Shown here: one piece after another, positions 7,918-16,721 of the stretch
Layout of the letters: the number at the start of each line of letters is the position of its first letter
Position numbering within the stretch: the first letter of the stretch is position 1
Assembly (NCBI GenBank): GCA_021787735.1
Contig: JAJYLL010000039.1
Span: 1-41,325, forward strand
Reading direction: 5' to 3'
DNA length: 41,325 nt
Origin: Acidobacteriota bacterium
GTDB lineage: Bacteria > Acidobacteriota > Terriglobia > UBA7540
Notes under the pieces: model-generated
What the model was told of the DNA's origin: nothing
Databases searched by the model: none
Seen by the model: the letters and a program-made list of their open reading frames with translations, nothing else
Program-made: the position numbers and the translations under genes

Positions 7918-8400
7918 TTAGTTCGCCTCGTTCACGCTGAGCCGCTGGCAGACGGCGTAGACTTTTATAATTCCATCATTGGTTGAAGTTTCCGTCGAGC
8001 CGTCCCAGTAGCTGGTGTGCAAGCTGACCACGCCGGTGGAGTCGTCAATGTCCCACGCTCCAAAGTTGTAAAGCGACGCAGGCTGCGTGCTCGCCTGCGC
8101 GGGAGCTGCCGCCTGGCCGGAAACAAATCCCGCGCCCGGCGCGCGGTTGGAATAGCGATTGAAACGGTAATGGATTTCCGAGCGTGAGTAGGCGTAGCCG
8201 TCTACCGGGCTTGTGGGCAGCCCCACCGTGTCGCCGTGCTTAAAAAAGCCCATGTAGATATCTTCACAGCGCACGGCGCCGGCTTTCGCGTTGTCGCTGA
8301 TCTTCTGGATGGAGTCGTCCGTCAGCGCCACGCCGGCCGCAATCGCCGTGTTCGGCAAATCGAAAAAGCCAGGAACAGAAGCAAATGTCAGTTGGCTCAT
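7918..8400 (-). CDS. Tail protein of unknown role (160 aa)
   Basis: The 160-residue soluble protein has no signal peptide or membrane segment. It begins MSQLTFASVPGFFDLPNTAI and contains an aromatic region (YAYSRSEIHYRFNRYSN, about 69-85). Its end, VYAVCQRLSVNEAN, comes 3 nt before the next gene. Its place between the tail-tip protein at 8497 and the fibre genes suggests a tail-tip or fibre-connecting role, but no family is recognised. Confidence 0.6.
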   Translation of the reverse strand: MSQLTFASVPGFFDLPNTAIAAGVALTDDSIQKISDNAKAGAVRCEDIYMGFFKHGDTVGLPTSPVDGYAYSRSEIHYRFNRYSNRAPGAGFVSGQAAAPAQASTQPASLYNFGAWDIDDSTGVVSLHTSYWDGSTETSTNDGIIKVYAVCQRLSVNEAN

Positions 8401-8408
8401 GGGTTCGT

Positions 8409-8475
8409 TTGCGAATTGCGAATAGCGAATGGCGAATTGGGAAATCCGTCGCTACTGGCTACTCGCTACTTGCTT
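8409..8475. repeat. Two adjacent period-10 repeat strings in the gap upstream of the 160-aa tail gene
   Basis: 8411-8440 contains GCGAATTGCGAATAGCGAAT-like units of about 10 bp. 8450-8475 contains CGCTACTGGCTACTCGCTAC-like units. Together they fill most of the 96-bp gap between two tail genes. The same kinds of string recur at 30858, 31176, 31220, 31540 and 35252. Confidence 0.65.
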
Positions 8476-8496
8476 GTTTTTCCGTTCGCTCGCTCC

Positions 8497-10026
8497 TCAA
8501 AAAATCGCGTTCCCTGGTGTTCCATCGCTCATGCTGCCGTTGCTGCTGCTGGCGATGAACATGTACTGCGCCTTCTGCCCCGCGCTGGCGCTCGTCCAGT
8601 CCGGCGTCCCGGCCGGGGCAATCTCGTAGGGCGTCGTCTCCTTCATAAATCGCGTGTCGGCCAGCTTCAGGCTGATGCGCGCGCCCTGCGTGGGGTAGTG
8701 CGGCTGCCAGTCAATCACTTCACACTCGACGGCCGTGATGCCGATCCCGCCCGTCAATTCGTCCATCATCAGCCGGTGCGTCAGAGTGGCTCGGTCGCCC
8801 ACTTCAATCTTGAGCGCGGGCAAGAAGGCGTCCACGTTATAGACCGGAACGGGAATGGCGTGCGATCCCGCGTGGCGGCGAAAAATCTTGTCGCTGAGCA
8901 GATAGCCCATCAGGAAAGCCCCACGCGCCGGGCGCAAGCCGTCCGCCTGCACGTCCTGGTTGTACTGCTCGTTGAAAACGGCGTCGCTCGCCTCGTCGAT
9001 GTACTCAAGGGGCGTGGCCTGGCTGCCGTCGTCGGTCCCCGGCGTCACGTTCACCACATTCACCACCGGCAGGTGCTCGGTCGCTGGCGTGCCGATGATG
9101 TTGTCGTCGGTCAGGACAAACGGGCTGCTGGTTGCCGGGCTCTTCATGCTTTTGGGCGAGAGCTTGCCGTCGGCGCGCTCGATGGCGTAGAGGCCGAGCG
9201 GCTTCCAGATCTGGTCTTCAATCCAGCTTTTGCCGTCCTGCGAGCTGGTAATTTTGAATTCGAACCAGCAGCCCGCAAACTGCCCATCGCGCAGCGCCAG
9301 CATGGCCGGAACATCGAGGTAAGGATTCGGATTGATCAGCGTCGCGTCGTTGCCGGGAACATAAATTTGCCAGGAAGCTACCGGCGCGCCCTCGCTCTGC
9401 CCTAGCCCCAGTTCGTTCTGCATGGCCACCAGAGCAATGTCAATGGGGTTGCCCTGCAGGTAGCGCGGATTTTTGTCGCTGACCGGATCGGGGTTTGCGG
9501 CAAACGCCGGCCCGGAAGGCTGGGTTGCCGTCATCCCCGGGAAGAGGGTGATCGGGCCGCCATTGGTCCACGCCTGCTTCATCAGGTATCGCTGCAAGCC
9601 GGCCAGCCAAAAATGGATGCGCCCTTTGGGGTCGCGGTCAATGGACATCAATTGCATCGTGTGCCGCGTTACAAAATCGCCAATGTTCTCCCCCGGAAAG
9701 CCTACAATGATGCGAACCTTGCGCCCCGTCGCATATTGCGTCACCAGCTTGCGCAGGTCGCCGGTCGGGTCGATGGCTTGCGCGTCCACGGCGCCGAGGC
9801 TGCTGTGGCCGTCCAGTTCGGTAACGCTCTGCCCTTCGCCTTCCGGGATGAAGAGATAGTCCAAAAACTTCGGCTCCGGGCCTTGCAGCACTTCCATGCC
9901 AAGCTGCGTCACGCGGGCGATGCTGGGAATCTTGTAGAGCACCTCCACGCCGAGCTGCGTCACCCGCGCGCTGCTCGATTGCCTGGTCAGCGCCTCGAAC
10001 CCGGTTTGTGTTACGCGAGCCGTCAT
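8497..10026 (-). CDS. Tail-tip or hub-like structural protein with N-terminal ARVTQ repeats (509 aa)
   Basis: Residues 1-50 contain three imperfect copies of a 15-17 residue unit, ARVTQTGFEALTRQ, ARVTQLGVEVLYK and ARVTQLGMEVLQG. Such ARVxQxxVEVL units head a number of phage tail proteins. The rest is a large mixed alpha/beta protein rich in Asp, Gly and Trp without an obvious catalytic motif. Position after the tape measure and small distal-tail proteins and before fibres suggests a hub or tip component. The minus-strand start ATG follows immediately on the stop of the upstream gene. Confidence 0.6.
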   Translation of the reverse strand: MTARVTQTGFEALTRQSSSARVTQLGVEVLYKIPSIARVTQLGMEVLQGPEPKFLDYLFIPEGEGQSVTELDGHSSLGAVDAQAIDPTGDLRKLVTQYATGRKVRIIVGFPGENIGDFVTRHTMQLMSIDRDPKGRIHFWLAGLQRYLMKQAWTNGGPITLFPGMTATQPSGPAFAANPDPVSDKNPRYLQGNPIDIALVAMQNELGLGQSEGAPVASWQIYVPGNDATLINPNPYLDVPAMLALRDGQFAGCWFEFKITSSQDGKSWIEDQIWKPLGLYAIERADGKLSPKSMKSPATSSPFVLTDDNIIGTPATEHLPVVNVVNVTPGTDDGSQATPLEYIDEASDAVFNEQYNQDVQADGLRPARGAFLMGYLLSDKIFRRHAGSHAIPVPVYNVDAFLPALKIEVGDRATLTHRLMMDELTGGIGITAVECEVIDWQPHYPTQGARISLKLADTRFMKETTPYEIAPAGTPDWTSASAGQKAQYMFIASSSNGSMSDGTPGNAIF

Positions 10027-11031
10027 CTAGGAAATTTCCTTGTAGCCAATTTCCGCCGCGTTCAGTCCCGCCACGGTCCAGGCCGCTGCCGTGTTCGGAT
10101 CGGTCGGGAAAGGCGCTGTCACGTCGGCATAGGCCGCAGGCACGGCAATGTCCGCGCTCTCGCCCAAGGTCGCGCCGCTCTTCATGGCCAGGTGAATTAC
10201 CGGCGCGCCGCTGGTGTTCCGCACTCGCGCCCGCATCATGCAGCCGATAATATTGGTGACGCTGGTGGCGAGTCCGTCGTGGTTGAAGCTATCGAGCGCG
10301 CCGGCCGTCGAGCTTTCGTTGTAGGTGGTGTCATCGTCAGGAGGAACTTCATCCACGTTCTGATAGTTGCTGCCCGCGCTGGGCGTCCAGGCGGCGTTTG
10401 AGCCCGCGGCGTTCGGCTTTTTGTAGGAAACAATGGAATCGCCCACATACCCGCCTGCAGGCGTGCCGGCGGCATCGAGGAAATAGAAGTCGTCGTACCA
10501 GTATTCGGCGCTCGAGCCGCCTCCCAGCGCAATCTGGCCGAAGTTGGCGTTTGCGGAGGCCTGGGTGTTGGCCGCCGAGAGGCTGAGGAAGGTGACAATG
10601 CCATCCACTTTGACTTCCGCGATCCCGGCGGCGCTGCTGATCTTTCCGTGGATCTCAATGTAGTGCCAGGCGGTAAAGCTCAGCGCCAGCGTCGAGGTTC
10701 CGATCGTGGTGCCATTGCGGAGGAAGCTGAGGTGGCCGCCGCTATCCACCGCGAGCTCAAGCTGCACCGTGCCCGTCGCCGAATCGATTACATAAAACAA
10801 GTCGCTGGTGCCGGTGCACTGCTGAATGTTCACAGCAAAGCCGCAGTAGAACTCGCTCATGGTGGCGACGTTCTTCTTCACGTAGCCGTTGTTGTTCATC
10901 AGCTTGTGCAGGCCCTGGGTGCTGTTGCGGCCGTAGGCCGTGCCGATTGCCACGGCGTTGGTCGAGTCGTAAAGGTTTGCCGGGTTGGTGTCGCTGTCAA
11001 AACTGTCGAGCCAGATTGGATTTGTGCTCAT
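10027..11031 (-). CDS. Concanavalin/LamG-like tail protein (334 aa)
   Basis: Residues about 5-200 have the alternating beta pattern of a LamG/concanavalin jelly roll: WLDSFDSDT, FYCGFAVNIQ, VQLELAVDSGGHLSFLRNG, WHYIEIHGKI, AEVKVDGIV, YWYDDFYFLDA. The second half (from about 200) resembles another beta domain with VRNTSGAPVIHLAMKSG. Such folds in tail proteins bind carbohydrate or decorate the tail tip. It lies directly upstream of the ARVTQ-repeat protein and 3 nt after a tiny tail protein. Confidence 0.65.
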   Translation of the reverse strand: MSTNPIWLDSFDSDTNPANLYDSTNAVAIGTAYGRNSTQGLHKLMNNNGYVKKNVATMSEFYCGFAVNIQQCTGTSDLFYVIDSATGTVQLELAVDSGGHLSFLRNGTTIGTSTLALSFTAWHYIEIHGKISSAAGIAEVKVDGIVTFLSLSAANTQASANANFGQIALGGGSSAEYWYDDFYFLDAAGTPAGGYVGDSIVSYKKPNAAGSNAAWTPSAGSNYQNVDEVPPDDDTTYNESSTAGALDSFNHDGLATSVTNIIGCMMRARVRNTSGAPVIHLAMKSGATLGESADIAVPAAYADVTAPFPTDPNTAAAWTVAGLNAAEIGYKEIS

Positions 11032-11034
11032 GGT

Positions 11035-11217
11035 CTAGTTCCCATACCCCGCAATTCCGTAGCCCAGCACGCCGTAGCCGCCGACGGTGGCCACGCCGGC
11101 TTCCGTGGGGTCAAAGCTCAGCACGTAAAGCTTGAAGTCGTCAATCACCAGGCCGTAAAGCGGCCGCTTCTGCGCTGCCGCCAGTTTTGTTTCCCAGTCT
11201 GCGGTGCCGCTGACCAT
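11035..11217 (-). CDS. Small tail protein with Gly/Tyr-rich C-terminus (60 aa)
   Basis: The start ATG at 11217 overlaps the stop of the upstream gene (TGATG), so translation is probably coupled. The N-terminal half reads VSGTADWETKLAAAQKRPLYGLVIDDFKLYVLSFD, and the last 15 residues are a GGYGVLGYGIAGYGN run. No family is recognised. The tight packing in the tail operon supports it as a real gene. Confidence 0.6.
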   Translation of the reverse strand: MVSGTADWETKLAAAQKRPLYGLVIDDFKLYVLSFDPTEAGVATVGGYGVLGYGIAGYGN

Positions 11218-11585
11218 CACACAACCTTCCTGAAAATGATTCCCGGCAAGCTCCAGGTTCCCGGAGATCGGTACTTGAGCTTCAAATCGTTGTTCTCCAG
11301 CGTGTACGCGGTAAAGCTCGCCACGGCGGCGTCCGGATAATAATCAAACTGGTTGCCCTGGTCAGCCCAGTCGAGAAAAGCGTTCCATGCTGCCGCGTCG
11401 GCGTCTGGAATCACGTCCATATCGAATTCCAGGAAAGTGTCGCGGCGCTCGAAGATCTGCTCCGTCACGCCGCTCGAAGCCGTATTGATCTGCCTCGTGG
11501 CCTTGGAATCGCGGTCCGGCGCGTTCCGGCCAGGGTAGCTGAACTGCAGCGTCACCGCGTTGAAGACGATCTTAGGGAAGCTCAT
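11217..11585 (-). CDS. Distal tail-like protein (122 aa)
   Basis: The protein starts MSFPKIVFNAVTLQFSYPGRN and has a beta-rich body ending YRSPGTWSLPGIIFRKVV. Its start overlaps the tape-measure stop (TCATGA), with GGAGG upstream. Proteins of this size and beta composition directly after the tape measure are usually distal-tail or tail-tip adaptors in siphoviruses. This is inferred from position, not from a clear motif. Confidence 0.6.
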   Translation of the reverse strand: MSFPKIVFNAVTLQFSYPGRNAPDRDSKATRQINTASSGVTEQIFERRDTFLEFDMDVIPDADAAAWNAFLDWADQGNQFDYYPDAAVASFTAYTLENNDLKLKYRSPGTWSLPGIIFRKVV

Positions 11586-13708
11586 GAGAGCCTCCTTCCG
11601 GTGACGGTGTGCGTGGCGGGCAGGTAAGCGCCATTGAACTTTACCGCCCCCGCAATCTTGGAAATAAGCTCATTCACTCCGGCGCTGCCGCCGTAAACGG
11701 GCCCTTGAAAGATCACCTGCACGGTCTGCTGATCGTTCGCGCCCGCTGCCGCAGCGCTCGCCGAGCCCGAAGCCAGTGTATGGTCCTTGCCTGCCGCTGC
11801 GCTGGAGCCGGACGGCGAGGTTGCCGCCGTCACCGCCTTGGCGGTGCCCTTGGACGATGGGCTGAAGGCTCCGGCCATGGACGCGATCTGGAAAGCGCCC
11901 ACGGTGCCCCACAGCGCCGCTGCCGCAAACCATTCGGCCGCCGCGCCAAAGTCCCAGCTTGCCAGCGCCTCGATGCCCTTGGCCGTGTCGATGATGGCTT
12001 TCACCGGGGCAAGCTGCTTCAGGCCGTCGATTGTGGCCTTGGCCATCGAAAACTGGCTGATCTGGTGCTCCGCCGCCTGGCGCCGCTCGATCTCGATTTG
12101 CTGCGTGACGCTGTTGAACACCTGGTCGAAAACCCGCGTGGCCACGCCGCCCCAGCCCGTCAGCTCGCCGGCCATCTCGCTAAAGGCCGTTCGCGCCTGC
12201 GTGGCCAGGCTGCGAAAGCTGGAGGCCAGCTCGGCGTTTTTCGATTTCACCCTGCTGGCTTCATCAATGTGCTGGCGGTAGGCTTGGCTGGTCAGCATCA
12301 CCTGCGCCCATTCAGCGCGCTCGGCGTTGGTGAGGTTCGGGTATTCCCGCGCCAGCTCGGCATTGGCCAGCGCCAGCTCGCGCTCCGTGGGCAGGCGGTC
12401 GCGCTCAGCCTCGGTCAGTTGCGTCACCTGCTGGATTTGCAGTGCCAAGCCTCCCGGCTGCCCCGGCATCGAGAGCTTTGGCAGGTCGATGCCCAACTGC
12501 TTCAAGCTCGCTTCCAGCGGCTTCAGGCCCTCCTGCAGGCGCTGAGCGTTCTCTTCGGCGTAGGCAAAGAGCGTGTTGTTCTCCTTGCCTTCCGGAAGCA
12601 GCAGCGCCTTCTGCAGCCGCTCAATTTCTGCAATATAGGGCGGCAGCTTCACCTGCGCCGTGGCAATCGCTTCCGCCGCCCGCGCCTCTGCCTGCGCCAG
12701 CTTATCCACGGCAGAAGCGTGTTCCTTGACCGTCTTTGCGGCCTTATGGTGCCCGGTGGTTTCCTTCGCCAGTTGCAGGGAAAGTTTTTCTTCTTGTGCG
12801 CTGTTCTCAATCTGCTGTCCCTCAAGCTGCTTAAGCTGCTCGCGAAGCCCCACGAGAATATCGCTCGATCCAGGAACGCCGTGCAGGATGTCCTGCATGG
12901 TTGAGTGGATTTCGGATTTGGTCGAGGCAATCTGCGACAGGATCTGGACAGCGCCCTTCTGCACGTCCTGCAGGAGCGCCCGCGTGTAATCAGCGCCCTT
13001 CAAGTGCTCCATGAACTGCTCATAGGCTTTCCCTGCCTGCGCAAAAGCGTCCTGGGCTGCTGTTCCAAATCCGGCCACGGCAAAAGATAGCCGCTGGATT
13101 TCCGTAAAGATTTTCTCCATCTGCGGAATCATGTAAAGCGCAGCCGAAAAGAAGAATACCGAGTAGAACGCCCGCCTCAGCGCCTGCAGGTCTCCCAGAT
13201 TGGAGCGGAGCATGCCGCCGAAGCTCTGGGTCGCAGCCCCGCCTTCTCCAAGCCCCGCTCCAATCGCCACCCCGATGTTCGCGGAGTCGGCAATGACCGC
13301 ATCGATCTGCGCGCTGGCTACCGAGCCGAAGTTGGTGTAGTGCTCGGTCAGGGCATCGACTGCGGAGCCCTCCGCCTCAGCCGCGCTTACAGCTTCGCTG
13401 CTTGCCGCCTGCGCGCTGGCGGCATGTTCCCTTGCCGCAGCGGCGTTCTGCATCCAGGCATCTTTCACGAACCCCTGGGCCGCCAGCTCCTCCTGTAGCG
13501 AGCTGGTCACGGCCGCGGCAGACCCGACTTCCGACTGCCCGGCCTCCTGCGCGGCCTTCCCTGCGGCGGCATAGCTCTCCGCCTGCGCCTGCGTCGCGGC
13601 GCCCAGATTTTTAACCTGGCCCGCAAATTCTTCTATGGCCGCTTGCGCCTGCGTCGGATCTGCCGTGATCTGCAGCGCCAGGTCCATCATGTTGTCGCCA
13701 GCCGCCAT
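11582..13708 (-). CDS. Tail tape measure protein (708 aa)
   Basis: This is the longest gene of the tail block. It is Ala/Gln/Glu-rich with long helices throughout residues 5-130 and 260-560, and hydrophobic segments near 185-205 (FYSVFFFSAALYMIP) and 590-620 (AAEWFAAAALWGTVGAFQIASMAGAF). This is the normal tape-measure architecture. The ATG at 13708 is preferred over TTG 13714 because AAGGA is six bases upstream. With the usual 0.15 nm per residue it would set a tail of roughly 105 nm. Genes for tail chaperones lie directly upstream. Confidence 0.85.
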   Translation of the reverse strand: MAAGDNMMDLALQITADPTQAQAAIEEFAGQVKNLGAATQAQAESYAAAGKAAQEAGQSEVGSAAAVTSSLQEELAAQGFVKDAWMQNAAAAREHAASAQAASSEAVSAAEAEGSAVDALTEHYTNFGSVASAQIDAVIADSANIGVAIGAGLGEGGAATQSFGGMLRSNLGDLQALRRAFYSVFFFSAALYMIPQMEKIFTEIQRLSFAVAGFGTAAQDAFAQAGKAYEQFMEHLKGADYTRALLQDVQKGAVQILSQIASTKSEIHSTMQDILHGVPGSSDILVGLREQLKQLEGQQIENSAQEEKLSLQLAKETTGHHKAAKTVKEHASAVDKLAQAEARAAEAIATAQVKLPPYIAEIERLQKALLLPEGKENNTLFAYAEENAQRLQEGLKPLEASLKQLGIDLPKLSMPGQPGGLALQIQQVTQLTEAERDRLPTERELALANAELAREYPNLTNAERAEWAQVMLTSQAYRQHIDEASRVKSKNAELASSFRSLATQARTAFSEMAGELTGWGGVATRVFDQVFNSVTQQIEIERRQAAEHQISQFSMAKATIDGLKQLAPVKAIIDTAKGIEALASWDFGAAAEWFAAAALWGTVGAFQIASMAGAFSPSSKGTAKAVTAATSPSGSSAAAGKDHTLASGSASAAAAGANDQQTVQVIFQGPVYGGSAGVNELISKIAGAVKFNGAYLPATHTVTGRRLS

Positions 13709-13732
13709 GCTCAATCCTTAGAGATCAGCAAT

Positions 13733-13942
13733 TCATTCATAACTGTGCCTTGCCGCTTCAAAGTCTTCGTCGTCTCTCTCCAGCCCCGCCAGAAAACACG
13801 CTGCGTCAAGCTGCCATTTGACCGCAGACGCGAGTCGCGGGAAGTAATCACTCGGAGCCTTCCCGTACCGCCTCGCCACCCTGTCCAGCGCTACCAGGTT
13901 CTCCCGCTTTTCCGCGAAAGGTCGCGAGGGCAGCGCGTCCAC
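13733..13942 (-). CDS. Tail assembly chaperone extension, likely made by ribosomal frameshift
   Basis: This frame overlaps the end of the 151-aa tail chaperone gene by about 95 nt in the +1 (equivalently -2) register and ends just before the tape measure, the classic layout of lambda G/GT-type chaperone pairs. The sequence KRENLVALDRVARRYGKAPSDYFPRLASAVKWQLDAACFLAGLERDDEDFEAARH is helical and credible. No well-spaced ribosome binding site precedes its GTG. The likely product is a fusion made at a slip site in the overlap, where GGA AAA GCG permits AAA to re-pair on AAG after a +1 move. Confidence 0.55.
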   Translation of the reverse strand: MDALPSRPFAEKRENLVALDRVARRYGKAPSDYFPRLASAVKWQLDAACFLAGLERDDEDFEAARHSYE

Positions 13943-14303
13943 CTCCCTGCGCGTATCGGTTGTAGTAGGCCGTCAGGAAGGCGCGGTCAGAGGGCTGCAG
14001 CCTTCGCGGATGGAATTCGCCCTCTTTCGGCTCGCGGCTGAAGGTCGGCTCAGCCACCAGTGCGCAGACCATCTGGTGCGACCAGGCAATAATTTCCTCG
14101 GGGTCGGGAGGCTCGGCCTTTTCACCGCGCGCTGCCAGGCTGCCGGGCAGCTCGCCCACCCGCGCCCAGAATTCCAGCCCTATCGGCGGCCGCAGCTTCA
14201 CCTTCAGGCCGCTGGGCAAGGTCACTTCCTCGATTTCCGGGTAATCCGGCAGCAGGAAGTCTTCCGGCCTGCTGCGCCCGTTCGCTTTCTTCTTCTCAGC
14301 CAT
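13848..14303 (-). CDS. Tail assembly chaperone, G-like (151 aa)
   Basis: The 151-residue product sits between the major tail protein and the tape measure. It opens with a basic stretch, then EVTLPSGLKVKLRPPIGLEFWARVGELPGSL (about residues 28-58), typical of tail chaperones that present 'tail protein recognition' beta strands followed by helices. Its C-terminal 25 residues are Gly/Glu-rich and overlap the next frame, where the frameshift is proposed. The ATG at 14303 is preferred to GTG 14306. Confidence 0.65.
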   Translation of the reverse strand: MAEKKKANGRSRPEDFLLPDYPEIEEVTLPSGLKVKLRPPIGLEFWARVGELPGSLAARGEKAEPPDPEEIIAWSHQMVCALVAEPTFSREPKEGEFHPRRLQPSDRAFLTAYYNRYAQGGGRAALATFRGKAGEPGSAGQGGEAVREGSE

Positions 14304-14427
14304 CACGTCCTCGCTTTACGCCATGCGCCATGCGGCGCTTTGCCGCCTGTGTGCGCGTTCCATGCCGGCGGAGGCCCAACCACCCCGCTGGCCCGCAGCG
14401 GCGGCTTTACGCCGCAGCTGTGCGCTT

Positions 14428-15432
14428 TTAGTTCCTCACCAGCCGCCCGATCTGGTAGCCGGCCGGGAAGCTGGGCTCGATCATGCCTTCCCAATCGACC
14501 TTGAAGTCGGCGTATTTCTTCAGGCTGAACGGCCAGCTTCCGTTGCCCGACGGCGCGCACTTGTTGAACCAGCCGCGGAAATAGGAATTGGGGATGTTCG
14601 GCCTGGGGCTGACGACGCAGACGCAGGGCGTGATCACCAGCAGGTTGCCGCCGAACCCGATCTCCTGGAATGATTGGACGCCGCTCGGGAAGGCGACTTC
14701 TGTCCCGGAGCCGTAAGCCGCGTTCGGGATGGAAAGCGCCACCACTGAGAGATCAAGCTGGCGCAGCGTTCCGGTGATCTTAGCCACTTCCTTGGTAACG
14801 TCTTTGCGCAACGGCCCGGTGTATTGGTCCGCGTCGGCCTCGATCATGGTCGCCGTCACGTCAAAAACGATGTCTCCCGTCACCGCCCCCGAAGCCAGCG
14901 TTGGCCCCAGGTTCTGCCATAGCACGCCGTTGTCATTGTCCACGGCCCCAAACACGGTGGACCAGGTGGGTTCGACGGTGCCCACCGTCCCGGCATTGAG
15001 CGCGATGCGGATGTTGCCGTCCGTGGTGCGGATTTGCTGGTTGGTGAATGCCGGGGCCGACGCCAGCCACTTCCATGACGGCCCGACATTTTCCCAGACG
15101 ATCTGGTTGGCGCCGGGATTGTCCGTCACCGTGCCGCCGATCACCGTTGGCCAGGTCGGTTCTGTGACGGCAGCGCTGGTGCCTGTTCCGGCAATCGACT
15201 TTGCCCGGTAGGCGTATCCGGTCTTAGTGGCCAGGCTGAGCACCACAGTCCCTGCCGCATAAGCGGTCGCAGCCGCCCATGTTACGGGGTCGGCAGGGTC
15301 GGAATAAAGCGGCGGGTTCCCGGTAAACAAAGGTCGCATGTCGTAGCCCGGCCGCAGGATGTTGATGAACGGGAAGCAAGGCCCAATGTGGATCTTGTTC
15401 CCGTCACTTGAAAATTGTACCGTCGGTGGCAT
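14428..15432 (-). CDS. Major tail tube protein with carbohydrate-binding-like insert (334 aa)
   Basis: Residues 1-45 and 190-334 look like a tail tube subunit (VTGDIVFDVTATMIEADADQYTG, FQEIGFGGNLLVI, DWEGMIEPSFP). Between them are two WAAATAYAAGTVV/GYAYRA/EPTWPT-like segments (about 50-120 and 120-175) resembling the chitin/carbohydrate-binding (CBM5/12-like) repeats often inserted in tail proteins. The start has GAGGAGG at good spacing. It lies upstream of the chaperones as expected for a long-tailed phage. Confidence 0.65.
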   Translation of the reverse strand: MPPTVQFSSDGNKIHIGPCFPFINILRPGYDMRPLFTGNPPLYSDPADPVTWAAATAYAAGTVVLSLATKTGYAYRAKSIAGTGTSAAVTEPTWPTVIGGTVTDNPGANQIVWENVGPSWKWLASAPAFTNQQIRTTDGNIRIALNAGTVGTVEPTWSTVFGAVDNDNGVLWQNLGPTLASGAVTGDIVFDVTATMIEADADQYTGPLRKDVTKEVAKITGTLRQLDLSVVALSIPNAAYGSGTEVAFPSGVQSFQEIGFGGNLLVITPCVCVVSPRPNIPNSYFRGWFNKCAPSGNGSWPFSLKKYADFKVDWEGMIEPSFPAGYQIGRLVRN

Positions 15433-15465
15433 TATTTCCTCCTCGCGGCGGCCTGCCGCCCGCGT

Positions 15466-16023
15466 TTAGCTTTCAAAAAGATCGCACTCGATCGACATCG
15501 AGGCGGCTTTCACAAAAATAGATTTCGGGGTCTGGCGAAGCTCGCCATAGCCCGGAGGCTCAACAAACACTCTGTTCAATTTCCCCTGGGCAAGCCCTGT
15601 GGTTACCTGTCCCGGCCCGTAAGCCGACTCCGGCAGCGGAAGCCCGGCCAGCGCCCAATCGCCCGGCGTCTTGACCCAGGAGGCCGTCAGGACGTGCCAC
15701 ACGGCCATGGCATAGCGCTGGACCTGAATGGCCACCTGGTTGGGGTTCTGATGTGCCACGGCCAGGGCGCAAATAACCGGCACCGTCTGCGCCGCTCCCG
15801 GCGCCGTTTCCGGGTCAACCTTCGGATTCGATTGGAGCACAAGAATGGCCGGGTAGTTTTCAGTCGGCGATTCGGCAAGCTGGTAACTCGCGAACGGCCG
15901 CAAGGACCCGGGATCTCCGCTCACAAAATCCAGCGCCGCCTGGATGTCGCGGTTGACAATCGCCAGAAGCTGGCGGATCAAAGGCTCGCCTCCATAAACG
16001 TTGTAAGCCGGCGCCCAGGCCAT
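15466..16023 (-). CDS. Tail terminator-like protein (185 aa)
   Basis: The start at ATG 16023 overlaps the previous stop (TGATG) and has GGAGG upstream. The product begins AWAPAYNVYGGEPLIRQLLAIVNRDIQAAL and has a mixed alpha/beta body with YPAILVLQSNPKV and VPVICALAVAHQNPN strands. That is the size and layout of minor tail or tail-terminator proteins located between the gpG-like completion protein and the tail tube. Family membership is inferred from context. Confidence 0.6.
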   Translation of the reverse strand: MAWAPAYNVYGGEPLIRQLLAIVNRDIQAALDFVSGDPGSLRPFASYQLAESPTENYPAILVLQSNPKVDPETAPGAAQTVPVICALAVAHQNPNQVAIQVQRYAMAVWHVLTASWVKTPGDWALAGLPLPESAYGPGQVTTGLAQGKLNRVFVEPPGYGELRQTPKSIFVKAASMSIECDLFES

Positions 16024-16721
16024 CACGCGCCTCCCAAAGTTTCAAGGCCGGCATTCTGCCCCGTAAAAGTTCCCGTCATGGCTCCATAACCCAGCAACCG
16101 CGCTTTGCCGGGCCCCACGCTCATGCCAAAAGTCTTTGCCACGCGAAAGCCGCGGCGCCGCGCCATCCGGTCAATCGCGCTCATCATGGCGCGCTGAATG
16201 GCAGGCCCCAAGTCCGGGCCGGGATCGATCACCCGCCGCGGCGGAACTTCGCCGCCGGTTTCGGCATAGCTTTTTCTCGGCTTCCGATTGCCCACCATGC
16301 GGTCCACAAGCGCTCCCATCAGCCCGTAGCGCCCCAGATGCGATGGGCGCCACCCTGTCTGCTGATAAATGGCATAGGGCAGCGACGTGCCAAAACGCAT
16401 GCTCCGGCGTTGATATTCGCGAATGGCGTCGCCGCTGGTTGAATCTGTCAGGCCGCGGCGCAGGCGCCCGGTCGCCACCTCAATCTGCTGCGCGCCGTAT
16501 TTCTTGTACTTGCGCTCTTTGTATCGCTTCGTAAGGTCGCCCCACGGCCCGTGCGCTCCGCAGGCTCCGCGCATCGCAAACAACGCGGCCTCTTCCTTCT
16601 CGATTTCCTGCGTCACCGCGGGCCACACGTCGGTGTAGTCGTCAAGATCGCCGCGCAGTCCGCGCAGGGCGAAATCCAGCTTGTCCGCGTTGACCACCCG
16701 CATTGTGAAGGCGATGCCCAT
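16023..16721 (-). CDS. Virion morphogenesis / tail completion protein, gpG-like (232 aa)
   Basis: The protein carries RYKERKYKKYGAQQIEVATGRLRRGLTDSTSGDAI (about residues 66-102) and GTSLPYAIYQQTGWRP (about 110-125). These match the phage virion morphogenesis family, in which 'L..tG.L..S' and 'yA.~hq~G' are conserved. It probably helps join head and tail. The gene overlaps the connector gene upstream by one codon and the terminator-like gene downstream. A second ATG at 16703 is possible. Confidence 0.8.
   Translation of the reverse strand: MGIAFTMRVVNADKLDFALRGLRGDLDDYTDVWPAVTQEIEKEEAALFAMRGACGAHGPWGDLTKRYKERKYKKYGAQQIEVATGRLRRGLTDSTSGDAIREYQRRSMRFGTSLPYAIYQQTGWRPSHLGRYGLMGALVDRMVGNRKPRKSYAETGGEVPPRRVIDPGPDLGPAIQRAMMSAIDRMARRRGFRVAKTFGMSVGPGKARLLGYGAMTGTFTGQNAGLETLGGA

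Noticed and set aside
13848..13942. Canonical -1 slippery heptamer in the tail chaperone overlap
   Set aside because: The local CGGAAAA does not satisfy XXXYYYZ and the second frame lies in the +1/-2 register, so a standard -1 slip is not supported.
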